DNA of 64,000 bases from Lytechinus variegatus. Its lineage: Eukaryota > Echinodermata > Echinoidea > Temnopleuroida > Toxopneustidae. Positions 57,451 through 64,000 of the stretch are shown piece by piece (the first letter of the stretch is position 1; every line of letters starts with the position of its first letter). Below the pieces are notes generated by a model. The model was not told the origin of the DNA and searched no databases. It worked only from the letters and a program-made list of their open reading frames with translations. Both the position numbers and the translations under genes were made by a program. The stretch is from the NCBI RefSeq assembly GCF_018143015.1, contig NC_054748.1, positions 15,862,967 to 15,926,966 on the forward strand. The letters are read 5' to 3'.

Positions 57451-58399
57451 CCCTGTATAAAAAAATATTGTTCATTTTGACTTAGTGGATTTGTGCAGAG
57501 CCCTTGTAAAATTTTGATCATTTCGTTTTGGAACCAAGTTAATTACGCATATACAATACAAATAAGGAGTTTAAACGTGTTCCGACCCATCATATTAAAT
57601 TTTCCTGTAGCTTCTGAAAACTCAACGACAAAGAGAGTGAGTGAGGGAGAAAACGAGTTAGGGCGGCGATGCAAAGAGACAGACAGATTCTTGTAGAATA
57701 CTAAAGTTTTACACAAATTCTGATTAAAATTCTCTTCCTTATTTCTTTGGGATGACTCTCGATCTATGCTCCACTGATTTTGAATAATTACTTTATAAAA
57801 ATATTACTCAACGTCGCATTTTCGAAATTCAGGTAAGTTCATGGATAACTCAATTGATATCAACGAAATTGTTTCATCGCTCCTAAGATAACATCATTTC
57901 AAATGGTAAGGTCAACTTAATATAATAATGATAGAAAGCGAAGGGAAAGGTCTCTATTTTTTCTGTTTGATCAAAAGTAGAGCAAATGATACAACTATGC
58001 AGGAATATTATGATGCATGAGTTTATTCGCCTTAGTGTTGGTGAAAAGGGCAGAACCCATAGATATGATTCAATGTGCTCTGAAGGAGTAATTTCATTGG
58101 TTTTGACAAATTAACATGAACCAAGTACTCCAATGCTTGAAAATTGCTTGTTATGGTCTTGAGAGTGATGTAGACTGAATATATTTTTCCAGAGGTGTTT
58201 GCGTAGTGCCAGTGCAAGATAGCTTACCGAGTTAATCTGGCGACAACTCCTAAACTCTACAGGTTGATCTTCAAGTACATAGGTATATCAGTCCTGTGCC
58301 ATAAAGGAATTCACTTGGCAAAACTAAAAATCATTATCGTATCCTTTTATCAAAGCTGACTTTTACGCAACCGGTCCCTTTATTCTGGAACATAGATTA

Positions 58400-59450
58400 C
58401 AGCACGCGCGCGCACTAACCATAGACAATATATGTGCAAAAACATGCCTATACAAAATTTATCATAGCTCTTTAGGAAGTCCTTTGACCCCAATTTTTTT
58501 TTTCATATTCGAATAGAGTATGGATGGGAGATATAATTTCATGTCACATTTGACCCAAAATTTTATCATAACGTCATCAAAATGGCGTCGAAACTCAATA
58601 TTCCCATTTTGCTACTTATGACGTCATCATAATTATGCACATTTGACTCTAACGCCATAAATATTGATCAATTTTCGCACAGTTTTTTATATGTTGTAGC
58701 TGAGGTCTTACTCTATCTAGTAAATTGGCTTTATTGTCATTTTAAGGAACGAATTATCCCTAAAAATGTCAATTTGTAAGGGAACGTCATTTTCCCTCAT
58801 TGTGTGTGCAATCTCTATGGGAAATGACTTTTTCTCAAAACTGGATTTTACATTCCTCTATTTCGCGAGCCATATCTCCATTTGTTTCGTTGGTTTTTTC
58901 TGAGCTTGGAGCTGAAGTTGTGAGCTATCGCAAGTGTGGTCTTCATTTTCTGATTTGATGCCGGGATCATGCCCGTATTTCTCTTGCAAAATTGGATTTG
59001 AGATCCTCTCGTTTTGCTTATGTGTAAGGTCTATGGGAAGTGTGTAGCTCAATGGGTAAGGCATCAGGTTTGCGTCCTCAGGGTCCATGGTTCGAGCCCA
59101 GGGACAGGGGTAAACATGAGAATTTTTTTCTCTCTTCAACATTTCACAAATGGTCCTTAATGACCATTACAATGTATGTAAAATAAAACATTGGACAATA
59201 AAAGATATTAAAATCCCTTTTAATGTACAATATGTACATGTTCCTGTATAATATGTGTATGACCTAAATTTTTACACAACTTTCATTTCCCTCTTTTTCA
59301 AGAGTATTCAACACGTTCTTTACGTCAGAGAAGTTCAGCTTTCATCATGATGATCATATATTGATCTCAATAAACATGCTAATTGTCTTCCTGATCACAA
59401 AATCAGAGACAGATCACCTAATTCGTCCTCATGACGAATTAAAATTCTAG
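58400..59450 (+). mobile_element. Non-autonomous Helitron (3' end clear) with tRNA-like block
   Basis: The 3' end has the classic form: a 9-bp stem TAATTCGTC/GACGAATTA (59419-59427, 59433-59441), then AAATTCTAG and a T. The insertion starts where homology to the lectin 1 flank ends (about 58395-58410); a TC 5' end was not identified. Contains TGACGTCATCATAATTATGC text that I associate with echinoid repeats. Confidence 0.55.
59038..59110 (+). repeat. tRNA-like sequence within the Helitron-like element
   Basis: Box A TAGCTCAATGGGTAAGGCA and box B GGTTCGAGCCC are present; the loop TTTGCGT resembles Ala(TGC). The acceptor arms do not pair, so a working tRNA is unlikely. Confidence 0.5.
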
Positions 59451-60125
59451 TTCTTATATCTTTTTCTATTTTAATTTTCCCTATTTCCTTTTAATTTAAC
59501 TGGTGCATGCTTCAAGTTGTTATGTTATCTTTTATATGCAACTACAAGAATATTTATTATGAGGCTGCACTCTACATTTCCGCTTTTTAGCAGCCTCCTC
59601 CATTTCCAACCTGATATGTAATAATCTTGAATTTAATCATGGCGGACGGATGCAGTAGGACACAGAAGACTACTCAGCACAGTCTTTCCTGAAAGTCCCC
59701 TCCCCCTCGATGGTATATTTCAGAAGGGTGTGGACCCCCACTCCACTCCCGCTAAGCGAACGCAGACTGTTGTCACGAGCCAAAACGAATGTGAAACTTC
59801 CGAAATTCGTGTCGCCAACGGGAGGTCAATTTGGATCGTGTGGCGTCTTCATTAATTATAATTCAAATGAAAAAGAAAATCAAAGGCAATAATGAAAATA
59901 ATAACTGTGTTGGTTTATAGAGCACACGCACCGTCCACTGATTAAAAGACGTTTGTGCAGCAACAGTTCCTTTATTTGAAACAAGTTACACATATCATAA
60001 CCAGGGCGGATCCACGATTTTTAGGGGGGAGGGCTGGGCGTATATTTTCTCGAGGAAAATTTTACAAGGAAAAAAAGGGTTCTTATCCCCAAATTATGGA
60101 CAGTGCATCTATAAAAAAGAGGTAT

Positions 60126-60963
60126 AACGGCACGTTTGCATTACAAACGTTAATTGTGCTTCTAAAGGCGGGGGAGGGGGGGGGGCACGGGCCGGCTGTG
60201 CCCCAGCCGGATCTGCCAGTGATCATGACATATAAACAAATTCTACAAATCAACTTTAACTCATATGAACAGCTTAAGATACTAACCAATCAGAGCCTCA
60301 TATTCCATTAGAAATGTAATACATATATCATACTGTATAATCGTGAAAAACAGTTAAATATTGCAACTCACGTAGTTCTGCTCCACCGGCAACTGTCATA
60401 AACCATATCAATAATCAACAAATCATGACAATATCGAATTCTCCTCGTTTTTACAGGCTTCTATCTTTCACGTATGTTATCATGATTATTACAAACGAAT
60501 GTGCAAATGTCAGACATAACAATAGATGAATGATAGCATCACAGAACGGCACGTTTGCATTACAAATGTTAATTGTGCTTCTAAAGGCGGGGGAGGGGGG
60601 GGGCACGGGCCGGCTGTGCCCCAGCCGGATCTGTCAGTGATCATGACATAAAAACAAATTCTACAAATCAACTTTAACTCATATGAACAGCTTAAGATAC
60701 TAACCAATCAGAGCCTCATATTCCATTAGAAATGTAATACATATATCATACTGTATAATCGTGAAAAACAGTTAAATATTGCAACTCACGTAGTTCTGCT
60801 CCACCGGCAACTGTCATAAACCATATCAATAATCAACAAATCATGACAATATCGAATTCTCCTCGTTTTTACAGGCTTCTATCTTTCACGTATGTTATCA
60901 TGATTATTACAAACGAATGTGCAAATGTCAGACATAACAATAGATGAATGATAGCATCACATA
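60126..60963. repeat. 419-bp tandem duplication, nearly identical units
   Basis: Units 60126-60544 and 60545-60963 begin AACGGCACGTTTGCATTACA and differ at only a handful of bases (for example CTGCCAG/CTGTCAG). Copy A has a single unit, so this is recent. Confidence 0.95.
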
Positions 60964-61339
60964 AATCAATACATCAATCATCAGGTAGCTCGTCGATACA
61001 ATGCGTGCGATAGTAACGTCATGGACATGTTTGACAAGTCTTTTGATTTCAATTGTCTGTAGATAGTACCGACAACCCGCGTCGATAAAATTATTATTAT
61101 AAAGTCAAACGTAGCTCACATGATGTTGGAAGCACATTCAGGATGTAAAATGAGTTCTTTTGACTCCACGCAAAATCCCACCTTTTCAGCCATCAAAGGA
61201 AATAACGAAACGAAAGCCCTTTTTATACACAAGAAGGAATCAAATTATCTTATCATGCAGGTATCAGTTTCAACAGTTAAATGCAAGTTAACATGAGGCA
61301 GCAATAATCAGAATATTAAACGTCTTCCTCTGCACGAAC

Positions 61340-61500
61340 CATAAGCGTCAGAAGCGGGGGGGGGGGGGGACGGGGGACGTGTCCCCCAAAATGTGAGGTT
61401 GGGGGACGACCCCCCCTAAATTTTTGGTTGATAACCTTTTTTTTTTGCTTGTCAAAAAATATGGTGGTCCCCCTAAAGTTTTTGGTTTCCGCCGCAAATG
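61340..61500. mobile_element. hAT-type MITE (161 bp) with 8-bp duplication GCACGAAC
   Basis: GCACGAAC at 61332-61339 and 61501-61508; the empty site in copy A (near 48155) reads TATACGAACAA. G/C runs flank the core. Ends CATAAGCG and CCGCAAATG are imperfect complements. Confidence 0.85.
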
Positions 61501-61681
61501 GCACGAACAATTATGTCTTTTTTCACTGAAAGAGAAATGGAAACGTGAAGTCCTGTTTACCAAGTTTACACACAAAAAGGAATAATGTCAAGATAGAATA
61601 ATAATACGTCAGAGGCACGTTTGCAAATTTCATTATGTGGTTGAATTTACTTTTCGATTCGATTTGTCGTGGGTGACTGTC

Positions 61682-61839
61682 ATGATCTTATACGGTATCA
61701 CTTTTATTGGTACTCATGCATGCACAGTATATGTTTCACCGTGTTTGTCAAATGCTGAAATCTTGGAAATTAATATAGCCATCAACACCTCCCTCAGTTG
61801 TGTTGGCTTTGTGATCCCTTCGTGGCGGCACTCGTGCAG
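61682..61839 (+). CDS. Possible first coding exon of an unknown secreted or membrane protein
   Basis: The open frame MILYGITFIGTHACTVYVSP through NTSLSCVGFVIPSWRHSC ends at a good donor CAG|GTGAGA (phase 2). It has a short hydrophobic start and three cysteines. The duplicate at 48420-48540 is conserved in DNA but has lost the start and frame. No downstream exon was found in the remaining 2 kb, so this may be chance. Confidence 0.25.
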
Positions 61840-61870
61840 GTGAGAGAAACGGCGGGATATCATTTCAATC

Positions 61871-62630
61871 ATAAATAAAAGTAAAATAAATTTTTAAAAA
61901 ATCAAGGAATTCAAGACGATCATACGATTCAAGGAATTTCAGGGGAAGGCGATTTTCAGGCAAAAACGAAATAAGAATGAAAAAGAAATGAATGAAAAGA
62001 AAAGAAGCAAAATGTCGTGAAAACAAATGTAAACCAAAACACAACTGTATACAAATCTTTTTTATAATGTTTTTTAAGGTGTAACCTGAGAACACGAAAT
62101 TAGCGTTTTATTGCGGTTTCTATCAAAAAGTTAATTCCTTTATTCGGTCATACCAACATTACAGTACCGATCAAAGCGATTATACGTTATTCCGAATGGC
62201 AAGCCATCGATCGTTTACTCTGTCTGGGTTCTCATTTGCCGGTGGAACCCCTTTCATAAACCTATCCTCCAAATAGCCGCCTAAGAGTAATGCGGATAAT
62301 TTAATAAAAATTGCGTTCTAAAATTCCGAAAACATAGAGATGTATATTGACACTAGAGTAATCGCTCGCATTGACGCGCGCGTAACGCGACTGTGATTCC
62401 ATGTATTGCGCAGCCGCCATCTTAAAGAGGGCAAGAGCGCGGATTTATAACACACGGCTCTATGGGAGAATATCACATATTTCACTTTTTTACATTATAT
62501 TTTCAATTTAATGCTGTATGCAACGTTAAAATCACAAGGCAAAACATTTTTATGTTAAAATATATGATAACCATGCATATTTTATAAAGGAGATGGACTG
62601 AACATCCAGAAAACGGGAGAAACGACGAGG
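61871..62630. other. Non-coding DNA, nothing recognised
   Basis: AT-rich with a short GC-richer stretch (62370-62460). No exon, RNA gene or clear repeat ends found. Confidence 0.4.
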
Positions 62631-62639
62631 TCGACTGAG

Positions 62640-64000
62640 TAGTAGTTATTCAATATATAGCATATACCGTGACAATAGTGTCAGATAAGGTCAACTTAAC
62701 ACTTTAGAGTGTTCATATGTTCTGGTCATATGTCTGGCCAGTGAGGTCATGACCTCAGGAGGGGTATTAGAACCTGACTGCTACTGTGGCGTTACACTGA
62801 TACACTGCCATCTAAAGGCGGAGGAATCATAATTGATCAACGGCATCCACAACTCACCAACATGCAACTGTGGCCAGCATGGTGAGTCAAGGCCACACCC
62901 CCTCAAGACTATGGCAGCACAAAGAAAGAAATGGCCCTCAGTCCCCATCAGCTCTGGATTGCCCAGCTACGGGAGCGGCTGTGGTAAGGAAGGAGCAGAG
63001 GGTGCTAAGAATCTCTGGGCTAGGACAGGCTCCTTAAAGGATGTGACCATCTGTACATATAATGTACGTTCCCTTTTAGGAGAGGATAGGCTATATGATC
63101 TGGAAAAAGAACTAGGCAACATCACATGGGACATAGTCGGATTGTGTGAGGTTAGACGCCGTGGGGAACATCTACAACAACTAAAAAGTGGTCATTTGCT
63201 GTACACAGGGGGAAAGGAGGAAAGTAGCATAGGAGGGGTGGGTTTCCTTATTCACAAGACCATAGCATCCAATGTCATTAGCTACAAGAGCACTTCAGAC
63301 AGAGTATCCCAGATTATCCTAAAAATCTCCAAGAAACAAACCATGAAAATCATCCAAGTATACCTTCCAACTTCTAGCCATGCGGACGAAGAGGTTGATA
63401 TGGTCTATGAGGAAATTGCAGAACTACTTGATGAAGACAAAGCAAATTTTACTATAGTTATGGGAGATTTCAATGCTAAAGTTGGTAAAAGGGAAGATAA
63501 TAGTGAGATGATGCTAGGTAAATTTGGAATAGGCACTAGGAATGATAGGGGAGATCGTCTACTGGAATTTGCTTCAAGCAGAGGTCTTAAGGTAATGAAC
63601 TCTTTCTTCAAGAAAAAGGAATATCGAAAATGGACTTGGCAAAGCCCAAATGGCACTACCAGGAACGAAATCGATTTTATTCTAACAAACAGACCGGACA
63701 TCATTACAGACGTTTCCGTGCTAAATCGTTTCAATACTGGAAGTGACCACAGGCTTGTGAGAGCTAAAATGCATGTCAATTTCAAGCTAGAAAGAAGTAA
63801 ACTAATAAGGAAGAATGCCAGCCTAAATGTGGACAAACTTAAACATCGTAAGGATGAGTTTCAATTGCAGCTAAGGAACAGATTCCAAGTGCTTCAGGAT
63901 GAAGTAAACCAGGAAGATATTAATGATATCTACAATAAATTTTCTCACACTGTCCAAACTTGTGCTCTTAAAAGGGAAAATCAAACAACTGACAAGATCA
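62640..64000 (+). mobile_element. RTE-type LINE, 5' part, continues past window
   Basis: A 5' UTR-like stretch (GAGGTCATGACCTCAGGAGG and GGGTATTAGAACC) precedes a long uninterrupted endonuclease frame. RT and 3' end lie outside. Confidence 0.8.
62911..64000 (+). CDS. RTE-clade LINE ORF: APE endonuclease, open to the window end
   Basis: 363 codons without a stop from ATG at 62911. Endonuclease motifs in order: TICTYNVRSLLG, GLCEVRRRG, SIGGVGFLIHK, VMGDFNAKVGKR, GDRLLEFASSRGL, NGTTRNEIDFIL, GSDHRLVRAKM. These are the catalytic Asn, Glu, Asp/Asn and Asp-His sites of APE-type LINE endonucleases, all intact. The lack of ORF1 and the GSDHRLVRAK form point to RTE. The protein would nick target DNA for retrotransposition. 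Probably a young copy. Confidence 0.85.
   Translation, partial: MAAQRKKWPSVPISSGLPSYGSGCGKEGAEGAKNLWARTGSLKDVTICTYNVRSLLGEDRLYDLEKELGNITWDIVGLCEVRRRGEHLQQLKSGHLLYTGGKEESSIGGVGFLIHKTIASNVISYKSTSDRVSQIILKISKKQTMKIIQVYLPTSSHADEEVDMVYEEIAELLDEDKANFTIVMGDFNAKVGKREDNSEMMLGKFGIGTRNDRGDRLLEFASSRGLKVMNSFFKKKEYRKWTWQSPNGTTRNEIDFILTNRPDIITDVSVLNRFNTGSDHRLVRAKMHVNFKLERSKLIRKNASLNVDKLKHRKDEFQLQLRNRFQVLQDEVNQEDINDIYNKFSHTVQTCALKRENQTTDKI

Larger units (their letters stand above)
60060..61870. repeat. Second duplicated segment, copy B
   Basis: Counterpart of 47330-48565 on the other side of lectin 2. It contains an internal 419-bp tandem duplication and a hAT MITE that copy A lacks. Confidence 0.8.

Overview
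The window reads as animal nuclear DNA, most likely from a sea urchin or a close echinoderm relative. It is AT-rich and intron-bearing. It carries C-type lectins with mucin-like stalks, a sushi-domain membrane receptor and intronless rhodopsin-like GPCRs of the kind expanded in echinoids. Its repeats (CR1/L2-like and RTE LINEs, tRNA-derived SINEs, TTAA MITEs, hAT MITEs with G-runs, a Helitron, a Polinton) are ones I associate with echinoids. The species call is inference; no rRNA or mitochondrial marker is present.

Layout. 0.7-4.7 kb: nested DNA transposons built on a 3.9-kb foldback element. 4.86-11.04 kb (+): the 3' five exons of a sushi-domain type I membrane receptor with a tyrosine-rich tail; its sushi exon is out of frame. 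12.8-14.4 kb: LINE scraps. 16.6-17.6 kb (+): intronless GPCR 1. 18.9-30.1 kb (-): C-type lectin gene 1, four exons, 350 residues, with a broken 6.8-kb Polinton and a SINE in its introns. 31.95-32.99 kb (+): intronless GPCR 2, head to head with lectin 1. 33.4-47.3 kb: mostly retrotransposons (a nearly intact CR1-like LINE inside a foldback MITE, an RLE-type LINE relic with a 20-bp target duplication, a decayed LINE) plus a diverged 0.5-kb tandem array. 47.3-48.6 kb: one half of a second duplicated segment. 49.9-56.2 kb (-): C-type lectin gene 2, four exons, 327 residues. 52.7-53.1 kb: a palindromic element carrying a well-folded tRNA-like gene. 58.4-59.5 kb: a non-autonomous Helitron end with a tRNA-like block. 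60-61.9 kb: the other half of the second duplication. 62.9-64 kb (+): the intact start of an RTE-type LINE running out of the window.

How it fits together. The host genes form a tandem [GPCR - lectin] cassette: GPCR 1 + lectin 1, then GPCR 2 + lectin 2, with the lectin-flanking DNA alignable between copies from the 3' flank through the introns to about 1.7-2.2 kb upstream of the start codon. The later insertions in one copy leave clean empty sites in the other (Polinton, TTAA MITE, hAT MITE, a 71-bp palindrome), so the relative order of events can be read directly. Both lectins predict a signal peptide, a short cysteine-bearing N-terminal block, a Ser/Thr/Pro-rich stalk and a C-terminal C-type lectin domain with a QPD (galactose-type) motif, so they are probably secreted recognition proteins. 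The receptor upstream has an ITIM-like tyrosine motif. This is consistent with an innate-recognition neighbourhood, but the roles are inferred from domains only.
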